Origin: Alisma plantago-aquatica
Lineage: Eukaryota; Streptophyta; Magnoliopsida; Alismatales; Alismataceae
Length of the DNA stretch: 64,000 nucleotides
Direction: 5' to 3'
Assembly (NCBI GenBank): GCA_963693085.1
Contig: OY856409.1
Location: 297,266,058-297,330,057, forward strand
The notes below the pieces were generated by a model. The model was not told the DNA's origin. It searched no databases and saw only the letters and a program-made list of their open reading frames with translations. Of the stretch, positions 24,211 to 33,721 are shown piece after piece. How positions within the stretch are numbered: position 1 is the stretch's first letter; each line of letters begins with the position of its first letter. A program made the position numbers and the translations under genes.

Positions 24211-24589
24211 CAAGTGATGTTTCTTATTTCTTCATAACCCCACTTTTTGAAATGACAAAGGGGGAGAAAGGTATGTCTTCTTTTAAAAGAGGAAGAAGGC
24301 ATGTCTTACATGAAGAGGAGAAGTATGTCCATGTAAAGGGGAGAAGGTAAATGGGAGAAGACATATATGTGTAGAACATATATGAGTAGAAGACATAGTA
24401 TTCTATAAATGCTGTGAAAGCTAACCATGCAGGAGAAATAGCATCAATTGAGGGGGAGTATGAAAACTCCATGCGCATCAATTGAGGGGGAGCATATGAA
24501 ATCAATTCTATTGAAACCCGTAGGTTTCTCCAAAGGTATGACTTTACTTAAAAGCTTTTAATACATTTATGGAATGGTTTGTCATCTTC

Positions 24590-24603
24590 AAAAAGGGGGA
24601 GAT
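24590..24603 (+). other. Element A polypurine tract
   Basis: AAAAAGGGGGAGAT immediately before the 3' LTR TGTTG; the expected primer site for plus-strand DNA synthesis. Confidence 0.9.
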
Positions 24604-26222
24604 TGTTGACTCAAGGTCAATTAGGTCAATGTTGACTCACGTATAAATTGACTAAACCCATGTTTTGATGATGACTAACCATTCCACATATTGGTGTCTA
24701 ATGTCTCTACTTGAGTGATTTCAGATTAGGTATAGACACACTCCAAATGCCCTAACTTGCGCATCTCAAATTGGAGAAAAGACAAGTCAAAATCTATACA
24801 AGTGCACGTTTTTGTAATATGATGTAAATCCATTAGAATCATGTTGTAAATCACTTGTAATGATTGTATGACTTGTAATTAAGCTTAGAAAAATATCAAG
24901 AGCACTTAGATCGAATATTAGAGCACTTTAGATGCAACTTTGAAAATTGATTACAGGAACTTTGTCGGTCGAGTTTCCCAGCCTGAAAACTCGACCGATC
25001 ATCCTTGATCAATTTTCTAGAGATTGCATCGGTCGAGCTGTGTTTACACAGAACTCGACCGATGGAGTAACTGAACAAATCAATTTTCATTGGTCGGTCG
25101 AGTTTACTCAGGACAAACTCAACCGATGGTCGGAATATCGGCTTTGTCTTTTACTCTATCGGTCAAGTTACCCTTATAGAAACTTGACCGATTGCACTGT
25201 ACGGAAAAGTGCAGAAAAAGTGTTTCTAGCCGTTGTGGAGTTGCAACAAGTGAAAATATATCTTTTGCAAGCCACAAAATGGCTAGTTTTCATTCTCAAG
25301 TGTTCCCAAAGGCTAAGAGGCATCCCCAACTATAAATAGGACCCCTTGGGCTTCATTCTAAGGTTGAGCATTCATTGTAAAACTCTATGTGAGGTTCCTA
25401 TTCTATAGTTGAGTGCTTCCTATAGCCTCTTCTCTCTCTCTCTAAGCTTAATCACTTGCTACATCCATTAGAGTGAGTAGGAAATCTATAAGAGAGTTAG
25501 TCCTACATGTATATCTTGTGAGGCTCTCACTTCCACCACCTCCCCATCTCTCATTTCAATCATGAAGATGAAGGTTCTCTCTCTTAGCCAAGAGAGGTGA
25601 AGAATAACAAGGGAAGGAGTCCCTTGGTGAAGATCAAGGCTGAAGACTTGGAGCTAGAGTGGGTAAGCCCTTGGTGGAGGCAGAAGACTCCTTGCTCAAG
25701 TAGGTAAGTCCTTGGTGGAAGCTTCTCTGAGTGAAGGTAAAGTCAAAAGCTGAAGATCCAAGAAGAGTGGGTGATCCCTGCAAGGCTGAAGACTTGTGCA
25801 AGAGTGGGTGAGTCCTTGGAGAAGGCCGAAGACTCTAAAAAAGTGGGTAAGTCCTTGGTAAGGTTGAAGACTCTTTGTATTGGATAGGTAAGTCTTTTGT
25901 TTGGTCATGCATTGTATGTCTTATGAATGAATATAAGAGTGCAATAGTTTGGAAGTCCTAGAGGTTGACCTCTCTAGACAAGTGGACTGACACACTTCTA
26001 GTTTGAAGTGTGGAACCACTCTAAATAGATTGTCTAATTGGTAAATGTTCAATCTCTCTCTCCCTTACTGTGTATGTTTTAGTTGCACTCAAATTACCTA
26101 TTTAGCAACATTATCTTGTCATATATCTTGAAGGTTTAATGAGTTTTGTTTAAGTGCTTTCATCTCTATTCACCCCCCCCCCCCCCGTCTAGAGCATCTA
26201 ATCACCCATCTAGGATCCAACA
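24604..26222 (+). repeat. Element A 3' LTR (1619 bp)
   Basis: TGTTG...CAACA, partner of 19153-20759. Palindromes at 24965-25192, TATA box at 25331, a 14-C run near 26173-26186. Some palindrome arms are more perfect than in the 5' LTR: the first hairpin has matching TCGGTCGAGTTT and AAACTCGACCGA arms. Confidence 0.93.
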
Positions 26223-26227
26223 CATCT
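26223..26227. repeat. Target-site duplication of element A, right (CATCT)
   Basis: Matches 19148-19152 exactly. Confidence 0.9.
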
Positions 26228-26897
26228 TATAATCTAAAAAGGAATATGAAGAACATGTATATCCTCTTTCAACTAAACTATACTAAATCAAGGCAAAGGC
26301 TCATCCAATGTTATTCACATTTTGTCCCTATGCAAGTATGCTACACGGTTGTATTACATTTTTTATTATGTCCTGAGGAGATGAAATATACCACTCATGC
26401 TCCAACTAAGCACTACTAAGTCGAGACCAATGTGATGCAAGGTCAATGGAAGAGCCCAAATCCATGACCTCCCCAACACATCTTGGTCAACACAAGAGAA
26501 AACACCATAGAGACATATCAAGTCTAACTGTAAAATAGCCTAGCTTGCCTTGGTATATAGGCAGACTAGTGCTAGTGAAACTGAGTTACGACCACAACTG
26601 CACTCATACTGAGGTATGACTGCTGCCATCCTCAAAAGATATCATATATGTACTTTGTATCACATCATTGAGATACGGCCTTGGCCGCTCTCCTACCAGG
26701 GTATGACCACAACCAATCCTGTAAAGTGCATATACTCAAAAGTACACGACTTTGAGATTCCACTAAGGGAGAACCTGTTTCACCATCCAGAAAGTACTGA
26801 CACTGAAGATGGATCTATGATACAGGGAAACTACATGATTAAGATTTCACTTGATTAATTATGCCAATTAAGTGTCTTTTAGCATCAAGAAAGTTAT
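26228..26897. other. Host repeat DNA between element A and the solo LTR
   Basis: The first ~58 bp complete duplication copy 2. The remainder (about 610 bp) is AT-rich without a supported gene. It may belong to the same old gypsy LTR that surrounds the array (inference). Confidence 0.4.
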
Positions 26898-28462
26898 TGT
26901 TGACTCAAGGTCTAAATTGACTAGACCCTTATTTTAATGATGACTAAATCATTCCAATTAATTATGTCTAATATCTCTACTTGAGTGATTTCAGATTAGG
27001 TATAGATACACTCCAAATGCCCTAACTTGCACATCTCAATTTGGAGAAAAGACAAGTAAAAGTCAATACAAGTGTGCATTTTTGTAATATGATGTGAATC
27101 CATTAGAATCATGTTGTAAATCACTTGTAATGATTGTAAACTTGTAATTAAGCTTAGAAAAAATCAGGAACACTTAGATCGAATGCTTAAGCACTCAAAA
27201 GTCATTTTCCAAAATTCACATCAGGATGTTCATCGGTCGAGTTGCGAACTCGATCGATCCTGATTGGATCTTGAAAATGACTTTTGATCGGTCAAGTTTA
27301 CACTTCACAGAACTCGATCGATCCCTCTACTGACCAAAATTGATTTAAGTGAATCAATTGAGTTACCCCAGGACAAACTCGACCAATGACCTAAATTGGT
27401 CTTGTTTCTTAGTGGGATCGATTGAGTTACCTTTATAGAAACTCGACTGATTGCACTATACGGAAAAGTGCAGAAAAGTTTTTCTAGCCGTTATAGAGTT
27501 GCAACAAGTGAAAATATATCTATTGCAAGCCACAAAATGGCTAGTTTTCATTCTTAAGTGTTCCCAAAGGCTAAGAGGCATCCCCAACTATAAATAGGAC
27601 CCCTTGGGCTTCATTATAAGGTTGAGCATTCAATGCAAAACTATATGTGAGGTTCCTATTCTATAGTTGAGTGCTTCCTACAACCTCCTCTCTCTCTAAT
27701 CTTAATCACTTGCTACATTTATTAGAGTGAGTAGGAAATATGTAAGAGAGCTAGTCCAACATGTATATCTTGTGGGGCTCTCACTTCCACCACCTCCCCA
27801 TCTCTCTTTCAACCATGAAGATGAAGGTTCTCTCTCTTGGCTAAGAGAGGTGAAGAAGAACAAGGGAAGACATCCCTTGGTGAAGATCAAGGCTGAAGAC
27901 TTGGAGCTAGAGTGGGTAAGCCCTTGGTGAAGGCAGAAGACTCCTTGCTCAAGTGGTTGAGTCCTTGGTGGAAGATTCTCCGAGTGAAGGTGAAGTCAAA
28001 GGCTGAAGATCCAAGAACAGTGGGTAATCCCTACAAGGCTGAAGACTTGTATAAGAGTAGGTAAGTCCTTGGAAGAAGGTGGAATACTCCTTGCAAAGTG
28101 GGTAAGCCCTTGGTAAGGTTGAAGACTCTTTGTATTGGATAGGTAAGTCCTTTGCTTGGTCATGCATTGTATCTCTTATAATGAAGGTGCAAGGTTAAGA
28201 AATCCTAGAGGTTGACCTCTCTAGGTAAGTGGACTGACTCACTTCTAATTTGAAGTGTGGAACCACTCTAAATAGCTTGTCGACTTGTGTATGTTCAATC
28301 TATCTCTCCTTTGCTATGCATGTTTTAGTTTTACCCAAATTTCCTATTTAGAAACCCTATCTTGTGATATATATTGAAGGTCTAATGAATTTTGTTTAGT
28401 GCATTCAACTCTATTTACCCCCCCCCCTCTAGATCATCTAATCACCCATCTAGGATCCAACA
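26898..28462 (+). repeat. Solo LTR of the same Gag-only family (1565 bp)
   Basis: Starts TGTTGACTC and ends CAACA with no PBS or internal region on either side. It aligns along its length with the other LTRs but is the most diverged: degraded palindromes (27234-27451), TATA box at 27589, and loss of about 25 bp between the two TGTTGACTCA copies near the start. Flanking pentamers are GTTAT and TTTAC (3 of 5 identical), so the duplication is decayed or absent. A solo LTR usually results from recombination between the two LTRs of one insertion. Confidence 0.85.
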
Positions 28463-28648
28463 TTTACAATGTCCAAACCATAAACAAGCTCTACAAAGAT
28501 AAGGAAATAGTACAACTTCAGAATATATACACTGTATAAGGTGTGAACTTGTCATATCATCACCACATGATACTACTACCTCACAAGGCCATCATCATAT
28601 TCACACTGTCATGGGATACAAATCCCTTATCACATCACTAGAGGATAA
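28463..28648. other. Host spacer between solo LTR and array
   Basis: 186 bp of AT-rich non-coding DNA ending in the GATAA target site (28644-28648). Resembles gypsy LTR-type non-coding sequence; no gene. Confidence 0.5.
28644..28648. repeat. Array target-site duplication, left (GATAA)
   Basis: GATAA directly before the TGTTG of LTR1; identical to 61281-61285 after LTR7, 32.6 kb away. Confidence 0.9.
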
Positions 28649-29010
28649 TGTTGACTCAAGGTCAATTAGGTCAATGTTGACTCACGTCTAAATTGACTAA
28701 ACCCTTGTTTTGATGATGACTAACCATTCCACATATTAGTGTCTAATGCTTCTACATTGAGTGATTTCAGATTAGGTTTAGACACACTCCAAATGCCCTA
28801 ACTTGCACATATCAAATTGGAGAAAAGACAAGTCAAAATAGCTACAAGTGTGCAATTTGGGATCTCTATGTAAATGACCTTAGAATTGCTTTGTAACCAC
28901 TTGTAATGATTGTATGACTTGTAATTAAGCTTAGAAAATTATCGGGACACAAAAATCCATCATTTGTATAGTCAAACGAAAATTCCAAAATACCCATAAC
29001 AGTGATTTTG

Positions 29011-29261
29011 TCGGCCGAATTCCAAACTCGTCCGATCCATATATTCTGGGATTTTTGTGAGATTCGGCCGAGTTGCAAACTCATCCGATTCCCGTTCGGT
29101 CGAGTTTATAGCTAGGAAACTCGGCCGATCCACTAATCGGTCCAAGATGAAAGTCGACCGATCGGCCGAGTTTCTCCAAAGGAACTCGGCCGACAGTCTA
29201 GCTTTCAGCCTTGTCTTTTAGTGGTTCGGCCGATTTACCTTTATATAAACTCGGCCGATCA
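29011..29261 (+). promoter_or_regulatory. Palindrome cluster, array LTR1 (CGGCCGAG form)
   Basis: At least five inverted repeats with arms such as ATCGGCCGAGTT and AACTCGGCCGAT, plus a shorter ATCGGTC...GACCGAT pair at 29136-29162. Equivalent clusters: LTR2 34462-34712, LTR3 39935-40184, LTR4 45404-45653, LTR5 50874-51123, LTR6 56344-56593, LTR7 (partial) 60069-60264. Compared with element A, the core has changed from GGTC/GACC to GGCC on both arms of most hairpins. Confidence 0.8.
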
Positions 29262-29396
29262 GACTGTACAAAAAAGTGCAAAAAAGTGATTCTAGCCGTT
29301 GTGGAGTTGCAACAAGTGAAAATAGATCCGTTGCAAGCCACAAAACAGCTAGTTTTCGTTCACAAGTGTTCCCAAAGGCTAAGAGGCATCCCCAGC

Positions 29397-29405
29397 TATA
29401 AATAG
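29397..29405 (+). promoter_or_regulatory. LTR1 promoter TATA box
   Basis: TATAAATAG, about 135 bp downstream of the palindrome cluster; the R-U5 leader would begin about 30 nt further on. Confidence 0.75.
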
Positions 29406-29704
29406 GACCCCTTGGGCTTCATTCCAAGGTTGAGCATTCATTGCAAACTCTTTGTGAGGTTCCTATTCTATAGTTGAGTGCTTCCTACAGCCTCCTCTCT
29501 CTCTCTAAGCTTAATCACTTGCTACATCCATTAGAGTGAGTAGGAAACTGTAAGAGAGCTAGTCCTACATGTATATCTTGTGAGGCTCTCACTTCCACCA
29601 CCTCCCCATCTCTCATTTGCTATCTTGAAGATGAAGGTTCTCTCTCTTGTCCAAGAGAGGTGAAGAAGAATAAGGGAAGGAGTCCCTTGGTGAAGATCAA
29701 GGAA

Positions 29705-29960
29705 GAAGACTTGGAGCTAGAGTGGGTAAGTCCTTGGAGAAGGCAGAAGACTCAAGCTCAAGTGGGTAAGACCTTGGTGGAAAGCTTCTCCGAGTGAAGG
29801 TGAAGTCAAAGGCGGAAGATCCAAGAAGAGTGGGTAATTCCTGCAAGGCCGAAGACTTGTGTAAGAGTGGGTAAGTCCTTGGAGAAGGCCGAAGACTCTT
29901 GCAAAGTGGGTAAGTCCTTGGTAAGGTTGAAGACTCTTTGTATTGGATAGGTAAGTCCTT
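29705..29960 (+). repeat. Degenerate ~40-bp minisatellite carrying splice-donor-like GTAAGT
   Basis: About six imperfect units of the form GAAGACT...AGTGGGTAAGTCCTTGG. Exact GTAAGT occurs at 29726, 29871, 29910 and 29951 (the last as ATAG|GTAAGT). Variants GTAAGA, GTAATT and GTAAGG fall at 29766, 29834 and 29921. It lies in the transcribed leader, downstream of the TATA box, at the same place in every LTR of the family. Confidence 0.8.
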
Positions 29961-30276
29961 TGTTGGTCATGTATTGTATGTCTTATTAATGAATATAAGA
30001 GTGCAATTGTTTGAAGTCCTAGAGGTTGACCTCTCTAGGCAAGTGGACTGACACACTTCTAGTTTGAAGTGTGGAACCACTCTAAATACCTTGTCTAATT
30101 GGTGCATGTTCAATCTCTCTTATCCTTGCTATGCATGATTTAGTTGCACTCAAATTACCTATTTAGCAACCTTATCTTGTCATATATTTTGAAGGTTTAA
30201 TGAGTTTTGTTTAAGTGCTTTCAGCTCTATTCACCCCCTTCTAGAGCATCTAATCACCCATCTAGGATCCAACAAG

Positions 30277-30288
30277 TGGTATCAGAGC
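30277..30288 (+). other. Unit 1 primer-binding site
   Basis: Exact TGGTATCAGAGC, two bases after LTR1. Confidence 0.93.
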
Positions 30289-30325
30289 GGGTCTTCTCCA
30301 AGCATACTTCTACAAGTAGGAGAAG

Positions 30326-32197
30326 ATGGGTGACTACCTAGGAGGGAGACTCTCGACCAGCCTTCCAATCTTCAATGGGAGCAACTTCCTCTATTGGAGA
30401 AGAAGACTTCAATTCTTCATCCAAGGATCAAGTCTCGAGATGTGGCAAATGGTGAACAGCCCATACATTCTACCAAAGACAAACATTGAAGAATGGGATG
30501 AAGCCACCTTGATGAAAGCAACCTTGAATGCTAGAGCCATGCACATCCTATATGCCTCCATGACCCCTACCGAGTTCAACCGGATTTCCTCTTGTGAGAC
30601 GGCCTATGAGGTATGGAGAAAGCTTTGCATCACTTATGAAGGGACAGATCAAGTGAAGGAAAGCAAAGTCTACATGCTCAAAGGGTTGCTTGAGAACTTC
30701 AAGATGGGAAAGGAGGAGAGCATAGCCAACATGTACTCAAGGCTCAACACCATCTTGAATGGTCTTGCTGTTCTAGGACATCCTATGTCTAGTGGAGAGA
30801 TCAACTCAAAGATACTTAGAACTCTCCCCAAGAGATGGGAATCCAAGGTGACTTCTATTGAAGAAGCAAGGTCGCTTAGGGATATTCCTATTGAAGAGCT
30901 CATTGGAAATCTTCAAGCACATGAAGCTACACTTGACAAGAGGGAGGAATTAGAAAGACAAGAGGAGAAAGAACTCAAGAGAATGAAGAAGGCTGAAATC
31001 AAAGCTCAAATCAAGGCTATTGTTGGTCAAGCCTCTCCATTCTCTCAAGTTGAAGAAGATGCCATGTACTCCAAGGGTAGACTCTACAAAGGCAAGTCCT
31101 CCATCCGGTGCTTCACATGTGGAAAGAAGAGTCACTACAAGGAAGATTGCCCACAAGGCAAAAAGGCCCATCTTCACAAGAAGGAGAAATGGCACTCAAG
31201 CTCAAGTGGCTCCTCCAACTCAAGCTCAAGTGAAGATTCATGTGAAAGATCAAGCTCAAGCTCTAGTGATGAAGGAGAATGTCATTTTGCTCTTGTAGCA
31301 TCAACAAGTGAAGACTCAAATGAGGTAAATCTAGACTCTTTAGATAAAGAATCTTTGATTGATCTCATTCATGATATTTGTGCATCTCTTAAGTCTTCTA
31401 AAAAGAAAAAGAAAAAGCTTGCTAAAATTGTTGATAATTTGCATATAGAACTAGATGATCTTGAATATGGAAATTCTTGCTTGCTTATTGATAAAAATGA
31501 TTGTCTTAGACAAGTAGACTCTCTTAAACTTGAAAATGATAGTTTACTTGATAAGATTAAATTTCTAGAAGCTCAACCTCTCATGCCTAATTCTAATGAA
31601 GAACATACTTTAATTTTTGATTCTCTCATGCATGACATTGATGTTCTTAAATCTGAAAACAAAAACAAAGATTTTGTTTTGCATGAATTAGAACTAGAAA
31701 ATGCCTCCTTGCTTGCTAAAATCAATGGGCATGAATCTTGTTCTAGTTCTACTAATAGAGAGAATGATGTTGCTGCTCTTCATATTGATAGAGATTCTTA
31801 TTTAACTAAAACTCTTTGCTTAGAAAATGATCCTCTACATGCTAGAGATAACATTAATCAATTGTCTTCTACTATTGCTTCTCTTAAGCATGATAATGAC
31901 AGTTTGAGATCATCTTTGCAAAGATTCTTAGTTGGTAAAAAGAATCTTAATCAAATCCTAGACCATACTACTAAACAAATTGGTAGACATGGTTTAGGGT
32001 ATGATAGTAGTCAAGGGAACAACAAAGATAAAGGACCTCCAATATTCCATGGAGAATCCTCTAGTTCCAAGACTATGGGCACATGCAACTATTGCAATGA
32101 ATTAGGTCATTATTCTAATTGTTGTCCTTTTAGGAAAGCACCCAAGAGCAATAGGATTTGGGTTGCTAAACTAACTCCTCCGGACCCAAAAACATGA
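30326..32197 (+). CDS. Gag polyprotein, unit 1 (623 aa, open)
   Basis: Gag-only protein that would form virus-like particles and package element RNA. Residues 1-215 are a UBN2/copia-type gag region (NFLYWRRRLQFF, AYEVWRKLCITYEG, KVYMLKGLLENFKMGKEESI, MYSRLNTILNGL, ILRTLPKRWE). Next come a Lys/Glu-rich helix (about 205-230), CCHC knuckle 1 at C262-C275 (here KKSHYK, where other units have KKGHYK), a Ser-rich acidic stretch (291-318), a coiled-coil-prone region (about 355-530), and knuckle 2 at C587-C600. The frame ends at LTPPDPKT with no protease or pol. One Ser codon near 258 is missing relative to other units. ATG follows the PBS by 37 nt. Confidence 0.88.
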   Translation: MGDYLGGRLSTSLPIFNGSNFLYWRRRLQFFIQGSSLEMWQMVNSPYILPKTNIEEWDEATLMKATLNARAMHILYASMTPTEFNRISSCETAYEVWRKLCITYEGTDQVKESKVYMLKGLLENFKMGKEESIANMYSRLNTILNGLAVLGHPMSSGEINSKILRTLPKRWESKVTSIEEARSLRDIPIEELIGNLQAHEATLDKREELERQEEKELKRMKKAEIKAQIKAIVGQASPFSQVEEDAMYSKGRLYKGKSSIRCFTCGKKSHYKEDCPQGKKAHLHKKEKWHSSSSGSSNSSSSEDSCERSSSSSSDEGECHFALVASTSEDSNEVNLDSLDKESLIDLIHDICASLKSSKKKKKKLAKIVDNLHIELDDLEYGNSCLLIDKNDCLRQVDSLKLENDSLLDKIKFLEAQPLMPNSNEEHTLIFDSLMHDIDVLKSENKNKDFVLHELELENASLLAKINGHESCSSSTNRENDVAALHIDRDSYLTKTLCLENDPLHARDNINQLSSTIASLKHDNDSLRSSLQRFLVGKKNLNQILDHTTKQIGRHGLGYDSSQGNNKDKGPPIFHGESSSSKTMGTCNYCNELGHYSNCCPFRKAPKSNRIWVAKLTPPDPKT

Positions 32198-32595
32198 TTG
32201 GGGACCATTTCATCTTTCTTCTTGTAGGTACTTGCAAATGGATTGACTTGAGCTATTGAATTGTAAATTGACTTCTCAATCCACATGAAAGAAGAAAGGT
32301 GAGATGTGTAGAGGGTGACAACAAGTAGAAAAGCAATGGTAAGCACAAAGGTATTGTTTTATTGCTTATAACCTTTTCTAACTTGTTTTTGTCAAGTTAG
32401 TGTGCACTATACATATGGTTTTTGAGTCAAAAGTGGAATTTTGTGTTTCTCTTCACACTCTTGCTCAAAAATTGTTCCTAATGCTTCTATAGTGCATTAC
32501 TAAATTGCTTAGACATGTTTGGATATGGTTTGTATTTTTAGCATGCCTCTAGATATGTTTTATGAAAAATATGTGCTTTTTCTACAGCAGTTTTG

Positions 32596-32694
32596 TCGGC
32601 CGAGTTTGTCCTGTCTAAAACTCGACCGATAGGCACCAATGGGTGTTGCCAACAGCTGCGATCGGCCGAGTTGCCAATACACAGAACTCGACCG
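32596..32694 (+). promoter_or_regulatory. Internal palindrome pair, unit 1
   Basis: TCGGCCGAGTTT...AAACTCGACCGA and ATCGGCCGAGTT...AACTCGACCGA, the LTR motif placed outside the LTR. Left arms carry GGCC and right arms GACC, so each stem has one mismatch. Repeated in units 2-6 at about 38056, 43525, 48993, 54463 and 59934. Confidence 0.75.
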
Positions 32695-33460
32695 AAAACA
32701 CTATTCACAGAGTATACATTTGGCTTATTGAATGAGAATTTCCCTCTCAACTAGATTTTCTCAACCAATAGCCTTATTATTTGGCACTCCATTTGGTACC
32801 TTTATATATGCATATTGCCACCTATCTTGCTTACAACTCTATCTCTCTAATTGCTCTAAATTGGTATATATATATCTTGCAATTTCTTGCTTTGAGTTGT
32901 TTTGCAGGTTTTGATGATGATCTCTTTGGATCTCTTGGTTGTGTCTAAAATCGCTTCCGTTGTACTCTAACTTGCTATATCTCTATAGGTGTATATCTTG
33001 TTTTGATACAACCTTGAGGTTCTTAGGGGTAATCATCTTATGGTAAGGATTCATATATAGTGAGTTATATCCTCTCATGCTTCTAAAATTGCATATCTCT
33101 TGGTTTGGATATATCTCTATATCTACTCATAGCTTGCTTTATATTGTGGTATCTCTTGCTATGATCTAGATCCTACTAGTAGTCCTAACTTGTGATATCA
33201 TCTACTAGTAGTTCATATACATGTAGTTCTAGCCTTGTTTACATATTGCCATCTTTGATCATCTATATGTTATGCTTGTATCTTATCTCATACATGCTCA
33301 AGATTATTCCTTGAATTGCATATCTACTATCTTGAGTTGTTTGCATAACATTGTGATGCAGGGCACATAGAGCTACATTATATGTAGAAATTGGAGTATT
33401 TTTGGATTTTTTGCAGGTTTTGCTCCAATTTCAGTTTTTGCTGCAAGTATAGTGTTTTTT

Positions 33461-33721
33461 ATGCAGAAACACCCTTCTGAGCAAGACTCATGGCTTCGAC
33501 ATGATCTCCGATGGTTTTTGGTCAAATTCCATCATCTTGAGGGTCAAAATTGTGATTTATTGTTTTTCTGTAGCACTTTATCTTGCATTTTTTTGGGTTG
33601 TTCAAGTATATGCTTTAACTTGCTTTTCTTTCTATGCTTGGACAAGCCCCTATCTGTGCTCTTCTACTCTCCTTATATAACTTTTGTTATCTTATTTCTC
33701 TTAACAAGTGGTGTTTCTTAG
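33461..33721 (+). CDS. Small hydrophobic ORF of unknown function (unit 1)
   Basis: Not recognised. From the first ATG, about 86 codons with MQKHPSEQDS, WFLVKFHHLEGQN, then a Cys/Phe/Leu-rich hydrophobic segment and CLDKPLSVLFYSPY. Equivalents stay open in unit 2 (38924-39193), unit 3 (44393-44662) and element A. In units 4 and 5 a shared TGC-to-TGA change truncates them (49863-50048, 55333-55518). A T-rich acceptor-like site ends about 45 nt upstream of the ATG. Low confidence that it is translated. Confidence 0.3.
   Translation: MQKHPSEQDSWLRHDLRWFLVKFHHLEGQNCDLLFFCSTLSCIFLGCSSICFNLLFFLCLDKPLSVLFYSPYITFVILFLLTSGVS

Larger units (their letters stand above)
22686..24589 (+). other. Element A 3' internal non-coding region
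   Basis: About 1.9 kb between the gag stop and the PPT. It holds a palindrome pair (23093-23182), a small ORF (23899-24210) and three polypurine runs (AAAGGGGGAGAAAG at about 24257, TTGAGGGGGAG near 24451 and 24484). No pol homology was recognised. Confidence 0.75.
19153..26222 (+). mobile_element. Element A: complete non-autonomous Gag-only LTR retrotransposon
   Basis: 7,070 bp with TGTTG...CAACA LTRs of 1607 and 1619 bp, iMet PBS, one gag gene, about 1.9 kb of non-coding 3' internal DNA, a polypurine tract and matching 5-bp duplications. Only 3.84 kb is internal, and no protease, integrase, RT or RNase H coding is present. This matches the Gag-carrying terminal-repeat class (TR-GAG). PBS, PPT and gag type suggest Ty1/copia, Sirevirus-like. 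Mobilisation would need enzymes from an autonomous relative. It is the same family as the array at 28649-61280 but a clearly different subfamily. Confidence 0.9.
17698..26285. repeat. Tandem duplication, copy 2, split by element A
   Basis: Homologous to 16207-17697. It runs 17698-19152, is interrupted by element A (19153-26222), and resumes at 26228 (TATAATCTAAAAAGGAATATG) until homology ends at about 26285. The uninterrupted equivalent in copy 1 is at about 17640-17700, so copy 1 acts as an empty-site reference for the insertion. Confidence 0.75.
28649..30274 (+). repeat. Array LTR1 (1626 bp)
   Basis: TGTTG...CAACA. The terminal decamer TGTTGACTCA is repeated at LTR nt 27-36. Palindromes at 29011-29261, TATA box at 29397-29405, donor-like minisatellite at 29705-29960. 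Confidence 0.95.

Noticed and set aside
29011..29261. Regularly repeated short palindromes resembling a CRISPR array
   Set aside because: Plant nuclear context; the inverted motifs vary in spacing, lie inside an LTR, recur in every LTR, and have no unique spacers or cas genes.
30670..31298. Minus-strand 77-aa and 81-aa ORFs and a +1-frame 92-aa ORF across gag (and their equivalents in each unit)
   Set aside because: They lie entirely within the gag frame, recur only because gag recurs, and have low-complexity composition (for example Thr/Gln/Ala repeats opposite the Ser-rich stretch).
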